Source: Deltaproteobacteria bacterium (lineage in GTDB: Bacteria > Desulfobacterota > Desulfarculia > Adiutricales > Adiutricaceae). From it: a DNA stretch of 34,212 nt. Both the position numbers and the translations under genes were made by a program. This document shows positions 1 to 8,204 of the stretch, piece by piece. The stretch spans positions 1-34,212 of the forward strand of contig JAISFS010000114.1 in assembly GCA_031263485.1 (NCBI GenBank). Direction: 5' to 3'. The notes under the pieces were generated by a model. That model was given only the letters and a program-made list of their open reading frames with translations. It did not search any database and had not been told where the DNA came from. Each line of letters starts with the position of its first letter. The stretch's first letter is position 1.

Positions 1-732
1 GCGGAGGGCATATCGCCCATCCCCTTCGCGGTCAAGACCTACCCGGGCACGCACCGATACCTCCCCGAGGATCTCCCGGACAGGATAGATTACGTTCTCC
101 TGTCCCACGATCACCACGACCACGTGGACCACAGGACGCTCAAGGCCATCATGCCCCGCGTGGGCAAGGTCGTCTGCGGCCTGGGCATCGGGGCACACCT
201 GGAGCGCTGGGGCTACCCGCCGGAGACGCTCCTGGAGGGCGACTGGGGGGACGTCTTCGAGCCGGAGCCGGGCGTGCGGATAGCGATCGAGACCGCCCGG
301 CACTTCTCGGGGCGGGCGCTGGCGTGGAACAAGGCGCTGTGGGCGTCCTTCGTGGTGGAGGCGGGCGGCAGGCGCGTCTTCTACAGCGGGGACGGCGGCT
401 ACGGCCGTCACTTCGCCGGCCTGGGCGGAAAGTGGGGAGGTTTCGATCTGGCCTTCATCGAGGACGGCCAGTACGATCTGGGCTGGAAGGACATCCACCT
501 CATGCCCGAGGAGACGATCCAGGCGGCGCTGGATCTCAACGCCCGGGCCACGGTCCCGGTCCACAACTCGAAGTGGAGCATCTCCTACCACGACTGGGAC
601 GACCCGCTGGTGCGGGCTCGGATGGCCGCCCGGGACCGGGGCGTGAACCTCATGACCCCGCTCATGGGCGAGAGGGTGAAGGTGAGCGGCGAGGACAGGC
701 TCTTCCCCGCCTGGTGGGAGGGCCGGGACTGA
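1..732 (+). CDS. Metallo-beta-lactamase-fold hydrolase, 5' end outside window
   Basis: The reading frame is open from base 1 and ends at TGA 730-732, so only the last 243 codons are visible and the start lies upstream. The metal-binding motif HDHHDH (HxHxDH) is at visible residues 36-41, preceded by the hydrophobic strand YVLLS. Further on are FYSGDGGYGRHF, which supplies the family's metal-bridging Asp, and the late metal-ligand region VPVHNSKW. The whole resembles the UlaG / NAPE-PLD-like branch of the superfamily, cytosolic zinc or manganese hydrolases acting on lactones, phosphodiesters or similar esters. The substrate cannot be told. It is one of only two gene loci on the plus strand. 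The fold is secure, the reaction is not. Confidence 0.85.
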   Translation, partial: AEGISPIPFAVKTYPGTHRYLPEDLPDRIDYVLLSHDHHDHVDHRTLKAIMPRVGKVVCGLGIGAHLERWGYPPETLLEGDWGDVFEPEPGVRIAIETARHFSGRALAWNKALWASFVVEAGGRRVFYSGDGGYGRHFAGLGGKWGGFDLAFIEDGQYDLGWKDIHLMPEETIQAALDLNARATVPVHNSKWSISYHDWDDPLVRARMAARDRGVNLMTPLMGERVKVSGEDRLFPAWWEGRD

Positions 733-902
733 AAGGTTGCCGAAACCGAGGCCGGGAGACTCGCCGCCACCGGAAGGCGGACGGCAGGCTGAAGAATGGC
801 CGTCGCGGGCCGGATCGCCCAGATTCGACCGCCGAACGGGTTGCGTAGCGTCCGCGCCAAGCGAACCCATGAAATTCAGGTTCAGACATTCACTTGAAGA
901 AT

Positions 903-1133
903 GTCCACCCCGCCGCAGGTCGTGAAAAGCACCGCGGTCTTGCCCCGACTTTTCGTTTCAGGCAAGCCAGTTCCATACGGGTCCGGCCCGCCCAAGCCGT
1001 CACGCTGGTCTAGCCGCCAGGACTGCCTGTAGCCTGACGGATCGGAGCAACCAACCGCGAGCACGGGCAAGGTCCCCGCCCACCTCTGGTCCGCGGGATA
1101 CGGGACGGTGCGCATGATCCAGTAAATTTCGGA
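903..1133 (-). pseudogene. Flavodoxin-like pseudogene (decayed copy)
   Basis: Read on the minus strand, this stretch encodes fragments that line up in order with the intact flavodoxin at 4532-5137. IMRTVPYP matches LMPAVPYP, GTLPVLAVGCSDPSGY matches GILPVLATGAPDPAGY, and GKTAVLFTTCGG matches GKAVALFVTHGG. DNA similarity is also plain, for example around the shared CGAGCACGGGCA. The FMN-binding N-terminus and the C-terminus are missing, and so is a segment after the VPYP motif. The stretch between the matched blocks has diverged. This is a duplicated flavodoxin gene, or a relative, in advanced decay. An open frame runs through it, but the missing FMN loop makes a working product very unlikely. 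Confidence 0.75.
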
Positions 1134-1365
1134 CTTGCGAGCCGGACAACCATTCCTGCGGGGAACGTGGCGCATCCTCCTCGGGAGCAACAAGAGAAGG
1201 GGATTGTGCATGGCCCGCTGCGGAGTCTGAATCCCGCCGACACAGGGCGGTTCACGCCTTTTCCGGTGACAGGCAAGGAAAACTTAAGCCTGCGGGAAAC
1301 GTTTCACAGAGCCGCGCGAAACCTTTGAGTAGAGTAACGTTGCTACCTTCCAGGACAGGTGGGTG

Positions 1366-1463
1366 ATATCATGCACGATGCCACCGTAACAGTTCGGAGA
1401 GTGATCCATGCTGAATTTCCGGATGGGGCAATCGCGATCGGAACAGGGTGACTGGGCCATCAA
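1366..1463 (+). pseudogene. Degenerate coding remnant shared with 34088-34182
   Basis: This segment aligns with 34088-34182 at roughly three quarters identity by eye, including GCCACCGTAA. In the plus frame both give DATVxxRRxIHxExP, and several of the differences are synonymous (GAT/GAC, AGA/CGA, ATC/ATT). That suggests both derive from the same protein-coding sequence. I do not recognise the parent protein; a transposase or another repeated gene is possible. Each copy lies near an AAA-ATPase/nuclease gene. Confidence 0.45.
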
Positions 1464-1693
1464 CAAGCGACAGCGGCATCATAGGCATTGTCAACAGCGT
1501 TAAGCGAAAAACTTTGATCCCTCGAAATTTAAGATATCACCTGGTTATCTCCCCCACATCACATCATTATTCATTGACATTGGTTTGCTGTCTTCACCCC
1601 AGCCTCACATCCCCCCAGAGTATTGAGGCTGAGGGCGCAACCAGACCCGCGAAGCCGGGGTGACTTTGACGGAACCGTCAAGAGCGAGAATGA

Positions 1694-3673
1694 TCAGGTG
1701 TTGGGGTTGAGATCAAACCGAGCGGGCGGTGGAATACGTTTTAATTCAGGCATGCCTTCCACAATATCCTTCCAGACGACTTCAGCGAAGCGCACCATCA
1801 CAACCGACGTGCCATAAACCGCAATAGCGGCGGCGCGGACAGTCTTCCCGGAAACAAGGTACGGTTTCCCGTAATCGTGGTCCAATATCTGATTGAATGC
1901 CTCTTCGATCTTGCTTTCAAGGATACGTTCGACCTTATCCGGCTTATTTCCATATTCGAGGAGCCTCGTGAATCCGGTCAAGCTTGCAGGATGTTCACCG
2001 GCTCGAGTGAGGTCAGAGCCGGCTGCTTCCGGCGAAACGGTTCGGCGGCTATGTCGGCTATATCGGCTCTTCTGGATTGCTTGTCTGTCACCATCATCTT
2101 CAATGTATTTCAACTCTATCACGACATATCCTTTTCCGGAAACGTCGAACAACAGATCGGCTCTGCCGGCATCGGAGTATACCTCACCCAATACCTCTAA
2201 CATGTTTTCTGAAAAAATCGCGCCGCCAAATCTCATAAGGGTCAGCAATATCAGCTTATAACTTCCTTCGCCGCCTCCGCGATACCATTCTTTCGGATTT
2301 CCTGAAAATATTGAACTCAATAGCATTTCCGAAGTATTTATGTCGCCTGACCATAACGATGACAGCAACTTATCTTTCATGTTAGTGAAGTTCATCATGG
2401 TGTCTTTTGAAGTTTTCATGAACTGGAGATTTATCATGAATTGTTTAAATTTTGACGTTAGTTCTTTGTTTATCGCATTTTTGATCTCTTTGTTTGGAAT
2501 TGTCAGATGAAATATGTCGGACCCGCCGATTGAATCGATGGCATCGATGGTCAGATAGCCAGCCTGGAAAAGAAATGCCTCATCATTGATGTTGGTCGTA
2601 TCCTGAATCTCGAGAGGAGCCTCCAGGGAAATGTTCTTGCCGAATATCGAAAAACGATTTCCATCGAAAGAATCAATAACATCGGCTAAAAGCGACCTTC
2701 CTGATTCGTACCAGTAGTTTCCAAATTTTTTTTGATGTAGAAAACTTTTGATCGAAAACGGGTTGAAGACCCTAGTCTCGCCATCCCAACTGTATCCGTC
2801 GTACCAATCGGCGATCTTGTCTATGAGGTTGTCTGGCGTTGAGTTCGGCGGAAGATCTCCCATGGCTATCTGTTTTGAAAGGGCTTTCTCAAGATGTTTA
2901 CCGAAAAAGGACGAAATCTCGCATTTTGTAAAGCCGCAGATTGTGGCAAAATCGCTCTCATACGAAAGATCCACGACATTGTTAAGAGCAGAAAAAATAG
3001 ACAGCTGTTTAAACTTTGTAATCCCGGTTATGAAAACAAAGCGAAGATAATCGGAACATCCCTTGATGGCAGAGTAAAATTCATAAAGCATTAATCGCAA
3101 TTTTTCGATTTTTTCTGGATTCCGTAGATGTTGCAACAACGGAAAGTCGTACTCGTCAATCAGGAGAACAACGTTCCCGATACCGATACCGCCGGGACCA
3201 TCGCTATCCCCTTTCTCGCTATCGGGGGAAATTTCAGGAATTGCATACTTCAGCGAAATGTTAGTAATCAAGTCGCTTATGGCGGAAGCAATGTTAGATT
3301 GAGAGATTTCGACATGATGAGATTTGGAGATCGGCAGAAGCCTCCCGATAAGGCCGTTTTGGAATTGTTCCGGATCGGTGTTGACGGTGTTCATGTTGAT
3401 CCGGATTACGGGGAATTTCTCCCAACTGAAATTCGGATCTCGCTTCTCTATTTCCAGTCCGGAAAAAAGCTCCTTCCTTCCTTCGAATATCTGACGGATC
3501 GTGTCGAGAAGAAGGCTTTTTCCGAATCTCCTGGGTCTCGAAAGGAAAAAAGGCCCGTAAGATTTAACCAGCTCCAGTATTAACCCCGTCTTATCGACAT
3601 ATACCGCACCTAGCTTTACCAATTTGGCGAAGGAATCTATGGGTATTTGATGGAGCAATGATTGTTCACTCAT
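1694..3673 (-). CDS. AAA-ATPase-like protein with C-terminal PD-(D/E)XK nuclease domain (intact copy)
   Basis: A 659-residue protein of the AAA-ATPase_like / PDDEXK_9 architecture (Pfam families 09820 and 08011, by recognition). The N-terminal part has YVDKTG and the P-loop variant SRPRRFGKSLLLDT at about residues 45-58. The Walker B-like VVLLIDEYD follows near 165-175, and the mid-region WYDGYSWDG motif is present. The C-terminal nuclease core shows GRADLLF (catalytic Asp) and VVIELK (ExK). Between ELK and the last helices is a low-complexity, Arg/Ser-rich insert of about 50 residues. The ATG is preceded by AAGGAG at good spacing. The gene is far richer in AT than its neighbours, which suggests acquisition. 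Family function is unproven; the domains suggest an ATP-driven nuclease. It is the only one of three copies here without a disabling mutation. Confidence 0.9.
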   Translation of the reverse strand: MSEQSLLHQIPIDSFAKLVKLGAVYVDKTGLILELVKSYGPFFLSRPRRFGKSLLLDTIRQIFEGRKELFSGLEIEKRDPNFSWEKFPVIRINMNTVNTDPEQFQNGLIGRLLPISKSHHVEISQSNIASAISDLITNISLKYAIPEISPDSEKGDSDGPGGIGIGNVVLLIDEYDFPLLQHLRNPEKIEKLRLMLYEFYSAIKGCSDYLRFVFITGITKFKQLSIFSALNNVVDLSYESDFATICGFTKCEISSFFGKHLEKALSKQIAMGDLPPNSTPDNLIDKIADWYDGYSWDGETRVFNPFSIKSFLHQKKFGNYWYESGRSLLADVIDSFDGNRFSIFGKNISLEAPLEIQDTTNINDEAFLFQAGYLTIDAIDSIGGSDIFHLTIPNKEIKNAINKELTSKFKQFMINLQFMKTSKDTMMNFTNMKDKLLSSLWSGDINTSEMLLSSIFSGNPKEWYRGGGEGSYKLILLTLMRFGGAIFSENMLEVLGEVYSDAGRADLLFDVSGKGYVVIELKYIEDDGDRQAIQKSRYSRHSRRTVSPEAAGSDLTRAGEHPASLTGFTRLLEYGNKPDKVERILESKIEEAFNQILDHDYGKPYLVSGKTVRAAAIAVYGTSVVMVRFAEVVWKDIVEGMPELKRIPPPARFDLNPNT

Positions 3674-4531
3674 AGCATCGGACTCCTTCGCGATAAGGAC
3701 TCAAGCAAGGCAATCTTGGCTGGTAAGCAGGCAAGAGAAAACATGTCGGACGCAATTAAAGTCGGCTGATGAGGTCGCGGGACATGCGGCCTTAACCAGG
3801 GAAGGCCTCATATGTTCAAATTGCAAAAAAAAAAATTTGCTTGCAACTTTTTCTTTGAATGATTTAACATGTATGAAGCAAGTTTGTCAACAGAAATGCC
3901 CTTATCTGTAGAACCAGATTTAAGTCAATACGGAAAACGATAAGTGTTGATATATATCTAATTGTCAACAAAAACAAATAAAATACGTACAATATATGCA
4001 AGAACTATCATATCATCAAAACGAGAGTTGTCGCTTTTATCCTGAACCCAGATGCTAATCCCCCGGACGACAAGGCCAGGACCAAGGCCAGGACCAAGGC
4101 CAAGGCCAATGTCATGACAAAGGACAAGAAAGCCAAGCAAAAGCCGATGCAGGAATGCTTCTGGAGGCAACCAACTCAGGAAGCGCAAGCCTCAACCATA
4201 GCCCCTGCTTCAAGTCATGCCATAGACTCGCTCTTCAAATTGTCGGCTCTATCCCAATATTTGCATGGCTCCTAAGAACTCTCGGCCCTCAGATTTCCTC
4301 GATGCTCATCTGACCTCAAGCCCATGAGGCCTCCTCGGGCAACTGATGGCCACGAGGACAGTCAACCGGACGGTGGCGACGAACTGGACAACCCCATCCG
4401 CAGCGCGGCGCAGGAGAATCCCTGAAGCCTTCCCGGCGCAGACGGGCTCCCTTGCGCTACGAGGCGTAGCGAAATTCCAGTGCCGGCTCCCGCCAGTCAG
4501 ACTTTCGGATCGAGGCGGTTCCCCGAGGACA
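3674..4531. other. Gene-poor spacer, AT-rich then GC-rich
   Basis: About 860 bases upstream of the intact AAA-ATPase gene and downstream of flavodoxin. The first half is AT-rich, with an A-tract near 3826-3837, and may hold the promoter of the minus-strand AAA-ATPase gene, though I cannot fix its boxes. A plus frame open from 3982 to the TAA at 4273-4275 encodes a Lys/Ala-rich stretch over the 12-bp repeats but has no convincing start codon. I see no RNA gene. Confidence 0.5.
4072..4107. repeat. Three tandem 12-bp repeats
   Basis: Units AAGGCCAGGACC (4072-4083), AAGGCCAGGACC (4084-4095) and AAGGCCAAGGCC (4096-4107). In the plus frame they would read KART-KART-KAKA inside a short open stretch that lacks a start codon. 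It may be the tail of a decayed gene or simple slippage. Confidence 0.7.
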
Positions 4532-5137
4532 TCAGAGCCCGAGCGGGCTCGCTTGCCCCCCGCCTGAAGCCGCGATTCCCTTGAGCCAGGAGACGAGCCT
4601 ACCATCGTCCAACACGCCCAGGCCTCCGGAGCCGTCCCCAACTGCCGAAAATACCGAAGGCTCCACGACAGCCGCCCCGGAATACTTCCTCAGATCGGCC
4701 ATGCACTTGGAAGGGCCTCCCCCGCCGTGGGTTACGAACAGCGCCACGGCCTTCCCGGAGAAGTTGCTTGCCGCGAGCCAGCTCCTCACGGGTCCGGCCA
4801 GCCCGAACCACCACACGGGGCTCCCCACCAGCACGACACCGTATCCTGCGGGGTCCGGGGCCCCTGTCGCGAGCACGGGCAGGATACCCGCCCTGCCCTC
4901 CTCCTTGGCCAGCTCGGAGAGCTTGCCCTCCTCCTGAGGGTAAGGGACGGCGGGCATGAGTTCGCGGAGATCGGCCTTGGCGAGCGCGGCAATCTTTCCT
5001 GCGAGGAGTGCCGTGCTCCCGCCGAATGAGTAGTACACGACAAGTATCTTGGGAGGGGCAACTACGGGTCCGGAGCCCCCGCCGGATTCGCCGGCGGCGA
5101 AAACGGGGGCCCGCACGAGGCCAGAGCTGGAAATCAT
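4532..5137 (-). CDS. Flavodoxin family protein
   Basis: A 201-residue FMN-binding, electron-transfer-type protein. The phosphate-binding loop is ILVVYYSFGGST, equivalent to the usual YSxTGNT. The central strand VVLVGSPVWWFGLAGPVRSWL carries the Gly/Trp pattern that packs on the isoalloxazine ring, followed by KAVALFVTHGGGGPSK. I chose ATG 5137 because AAAGGA stands six bases upstream. An in-frame ATG at 5164 has no such site. About 30 Gly/Ala/Ser-rich residues precede the first strand. This is the long-chain type annotated as flavodoxin, or NADPH-dependent FMN reductase-like. A decayed relative lies at 903-1133. It stands alone, so its redox partner is unknown. Confidence 0.85.
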   Translation of the reverse strand: MISSSGLVRAPVFAAGESGGGSGPVVAPPKILVVYYSFGGSTALLAGKIAALAKADLRELMPAVPYPQEEGKLSELAKEEGRAGILPVLATGAPDPAGYGVVLVGSPVWWFGLAGPVRSWLAASNFSGKAVALFVTHGGGGPSKCMADLRKYSGAAVVEPSVFSAVGDGSGGLGVLDDGRLVSWLKGIAASGGGQASPLGL

Positions 5138-5739
5138 AAGTTTCCTTTCTGCCAGAGCGGGCATGGACGGCCCTCTGTCCGGCGGCAGATGCGAAAAATG
5201 TCAAACACTGCAGGAGGAGCCCACAAGGCCGGACCGGCCAGACTTCGGAAAGCGTTTCAAGCGGGACCGGCCATGCCCCCGCTCAAGGAATCCCGGGCGC
5301 CTGACGAGTCGCGGGCATATTCGCGCAGCACCCCTGAACCTTCAAAAATTGCACCTGCGGATACCTCAGGCCTTCGTCAAGGTACCCTAACCTCAAACGG
5401 AATTCCAGTTGCCCGCACCGGAACGCCCCGCCGTCGTGCCCACTCCGCGCTTCGGGCACCGCCATTCGGCGGAAGTCGGCTATGGGCACGCCCCCCTTCC
5501 CCTCGCCTGGCAGAAAGGTTCCCGGCGTCGGAAACGGGAGCCAAAGCGCTCGGGACTTTGCGTGTCGATACGACGGCACCGCGCGGCCCTCGGCCCGGCC
5601 GACCGCCGTTGCCCGACGAAAACCTCTCCGATGCCGTCCGGCGAAAGAGGCGTTGTAAGCGGACAGGTTTCGTGAGCACCGCCTTGGCCGGTACGTCATC
5701 GCTGACGTTGGACGCGCCGTCAGGTGCCAGCCCGGAAAG
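5138..5739. other. Intergenic region, nothing recognised
   Basis: About 600 GC-rich bases between the metallophosphoesterase stop and the flavodoxin start, both genes being on the minus strand. Several frames are open because of base composition, but none has a known motif or a ribosome-binding site. No clear terminator is visible. Confidence 0.5.
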
Positions 5740-7080
5740 CTACTCGTCGGCGGCTGTGCCGGTCGGAAAGGCCTCGGAAACTGGCACTGAAGGAGAGGCG
5801 TCGGAAGTCGGCTCTGAAGGAGACCCGTCGGGAGCTGACTCAGAAGTGGTCGCATCCGGAGCCGCGTCCGCCGGAGCATCTCCAACCCCGCCAAAGGAAT
5901 CCGATGCATCGGCAGGCTGTCCTGAAGAACCGGTCGCCGACTCGGGAAGTGCGGCGTGCGTAGTGGGCGCGGGGGCCGACGATGACCCGTGTGCGGGAAC
6001 GAGTGTTACGAGCTGGAGCTCGCTCACGGTGCCCAGGCGCATGACCGGCCCGAAGGTGCCGACCCCCTGGGAGACCAGGAGCTTGACGTTGCCTATGTCG
6101 TAGCGCCCCTTGTAATACGGGAAGTTACGTCGGATGAGGAGCGTGCCCGGGAAGACCTGGCCGCCGTGGGTATGTCCAGCCAGATAGACCTCGATGCCGT
6201 CCCTATCCGCGTACTGGAGCCCGACGGGGCTGTGGTGGACCAGCAGATCCGGGAGCGAGGGGTCACGCGAGATCTTGGGGAGCTCCCGATCGAGGCCAAG
6301 GTCGTTCACGCGGTGGCCCTGGTTCGTGGTCAGGTCAGCGTTCATGTAGTGCATCCCGATGAGGTTGAGCCCGCTCTCCGGTACACTCTCGGAAAGGAGG
6401 ATCCGGATTCCCGCGCCGTCCACGAATCTCAGGACCTCCTCGGTATTCACGTAGTACTCGTGATTACCAGTCGTGAAATACTGGCGGGCCTTGACATCCT
6501 TGAACTGGTCGAATATTTCGGGCTTGAGCGCGATGTTACCGTCCACAAGGTCCCCGTTGTAGAGGACGAAGTCCGGACCGAACTCGGCAATCAACGCCAG
6601 CACCCGTTTGAGGAAGCCCGCCCCCCTGGCGGGTCCCAGGTGCATGTCGGGGGCATGCACCAGGGTGACCGCCTTGGCGAGGCCCGGCACCTCGATCGTC
6701 GTGCTCGTCACCCAGATGAGCTGCGAGTTGATGAACCCGAAGAAGACAAGCACGGGAGTGAGTATGTAGACGACCCAGGCGAGGGTCTTGGGAGGAGCCT
6801 TCCGCCCCTTTACGGCGAGCCTCGAGAGCTCCAGGAACAGGGTCCCGAAGAAGGCGTATACCCCGAGCATGACGAGGAGCCCGAGCGCCACAAAAAGGAC
6901 CGCGAAGAGTCGGCTGTCCAGGGTGTAGGCTCCGGTCATGATGAGGGCCAGGTAGCCGGCGGTCCAGACAAGCGCCGCCGCAGAGAGCGGCCAGAACCTT
7001 TTCCATCCCAGCCACCTCTTCATCCGCCAGGGCGTGTAGACGAGCGACAGGGCCAGCAGGCAAAAAACGGCTAAGAACAT
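5740..7080 (-). CDS. Membrane-anchored metallophosphoesterase
   Basis: A 446-residue protein of the calcineurin-like phosphoesterase family (YkuE/YaeI-like architecture). Four hydrophobic segments fill residues 1-125, followed by the catalytic domain with DMH (145-147), GDLVD (176-180), GNHEYY (205-210), the HHSP strand and GHTHGG. These supply the two-metal ligands of the family. Relatives hydrolyse phosphodiester or pyrophosphate bonds of lipid intermediates; the substrate here is unknown. The last 90 or so residues are a low-complexity Ser/Pro/Ala/Asp tail outside the family's usual end. I chose ATG 7080 because GGAGG lies nine bases upstream and it starts directly with the first membrane segment. 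The frame stays open 61 codons further upstream without hydrophobic sequence. Confidence 0.88.
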   Translation of the reverse strand: MFLAVFCLLALSLVYTPWRMKRWLGWKRFWPLSAAALVWTAGYLALIMTGAYTLDSRLFAVLFVALGLLVMLGVYAFFGTLFLELSRLAVKGRKAPPKTLAWVVYILTPVLVFFGFINSQLIWVTSTTIEVPGLAKAVTLVHAPDMHLGPARGAGFLKRVLALIAEFGPDFVLYNGDLVDGNIALKPEIFDQFKDVKARQYFTTGNHEYYVNTEEVLRFVDGAGIRILLSESVPESGLNLIGMHYMNADLTTNQGHRVNDLGLDRELPKISRDPSLPDLLVHHSPVGLQYADRDGIEVYLAGHTHGGQVFPGTLLIRRNFPYYKGRYDIGNVKLLVSQGVGTFGPVMRLGTVSELQLVTLVPAHGSSSAPAPTTHAALPESATGSSGQPADASDSFGGVGDAPADAAPDATTSESAPDGSPSEPTSDASPSVPVSEAFPTGTAADE

Positions 7081-8204
7081 CCCTCGCGTCCTCCATGCGG
7101 CCGGATGGGGTTGCGCCCCCGCGTCCGCGGCCCTCCCGGCCGGCCAAAGGCCCCGCGGCTGTGAATAAAGTCTGACGGAAATGATCATATCACATCCAGA
7201 CCCGGAACCGGACGGCAGGGTTTCCCGGATCGTGGGAGCCGCCTTCAGTGCGGAGGCGGCCACATCCGGCCATCGGCTTTCTGCATCGCCCTGTCAGATG
7301 TGCCTTGAAATAGCAATCCTGTGCGGGTTTCAATGCGCCATGAAAGGGAACGCTCCACGGAGCTGCCGCAACAATGGGTTTTGTGCTGCGTTCACCCAGC
7401 CAATCGGGTTGGCTCCTCAGAACGGAGATAACGCCAGGCCCACAACCGATAACATGATCTGCCCCACCCCACCTGCTACAGATTACGGTCCTGGCTTCCA
7501 TGACCTGAAACATATGCTGACATCACTCGCGCGACAGCGGACAGCAAGGAAAGTGCTGCCGATTCACAATCAGTGGCTTCGACAAACGTTGCACGAAAGC
7601 CTCGTCGGCGGTGACTTGAAAGACGAGAAAAACGCTCGCACCCGGATCGACTAAAAATCCTATGCCGGGTCAAATTATGGTCTGGAAAAAGTCTGGTCAG
7701 TCTGCGTCACAGTGATCGACAGAATTCAAGCGGAGATAACATACCTATAAATCAAAAGAAAATCGAAAAACGCCTGAAAGTCTTTCTCGGTCATCGACAG
7801 GAAACTGATGGAGCGTGTTAAGGTACTAGAGTTGAACAAAGATATAACATAAGATGTATGTGATCTACTACAAAATTCTAATATCCAATATCCATAAGTT
7901 GAAATAATGACCATTTTTTTGCCAGATGTTATCTGCCTCCCCAGACAAGCTGCCCCAGAAGGCTGGAAGAGGTATCAGGAAATCGAGGAGCTATTGACTG
8001 CCTTAACCCGATTTGCTACTATCTAGAATCATAGCTGTAGGATTGAAGAGATTCCCAAGAGAGACGGCTAATCCCCCTTCAATGGCGAGCATTAAAATCG
8101 GAAATCTGAAAGGCGCTTGTAATTTTCATGGGTATCCTGTTCTTTCTCCAGGCTCATAGCCTTTTCAACCGTGGACCCTTCGATCATTAGAAAGGCCAGA
8201 ATCA
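7081..8204. other. Gene-poor spacer between divergent genes
   Basis: About 1.1 kb between the metallophosphoesterase (minus) and the broken AAA-ATPase copy (plus). It contains the 3' remnant at 7560-7745. The remainder (7081-7559 and 7746-8204) turns AT-rich toward the right. It shows no complete gene, RNA gene or clear promoter. A short plus-frame stretch near 7940-8020 (PEGWKRYQEIEELLTALTRF) looks protein-like but has no start and was not identified. Confidence 0.5.
7560..7745 (+). pseudogene. 3' remnant of an AAA-ATPase/PD-(D/E)XK nuclease gene
   Basis: This segment aligns at the DNA level with the 3' end of the copy at 8205-10217 (about 10015-10185). Shared runs include AAGCC, CTTGA, CGCTCGCAC, CCTATGCC, TGGAAAAAG, GGTCAGTC and ATCGACAG, in the same order and spacing. 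In the homologous frame it reads RID*KSYAG...VWSVCVTVIDRIQAEI, against QIDKKAYAR...VWSVGLSVIDRIEVKI, so an in-frame TAA replaces a Lys codon. Only the C-terminal helix and strand of the nuclease domain survive. It lies about 460 bases upstream of the related copy, in the same orientation, as expected for an old tandem duplication or insertion. Confidence 0.8.

Larger units (their letters stand above)
733..1693. other. Gene-poor spacer with decayed sequences
   Basis: About 960 bases with no intact gene. Two remnants can be recognised and are listed separately: a flavodoxin pseudogene at 903-1133 and a degenerate segment at 1366-1463 that has a relative at the other end of the window. Composition falls from GC-rich to AT-rich between about 1500 and 1600, approaching the AT-rich AAA-ATPase gene. 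I see no RNA gene or convincing terminator. Confidence 0.6.

Noticed and set aside
3982..4275. Lys/Ala-rich plus-strand gene over the 12-bp repeats
   Set aside because: There is no start codon with a ribosome-binding site, and the composition is driven by the repeat. The opposite strand (GLGPGL repeats) is no better.
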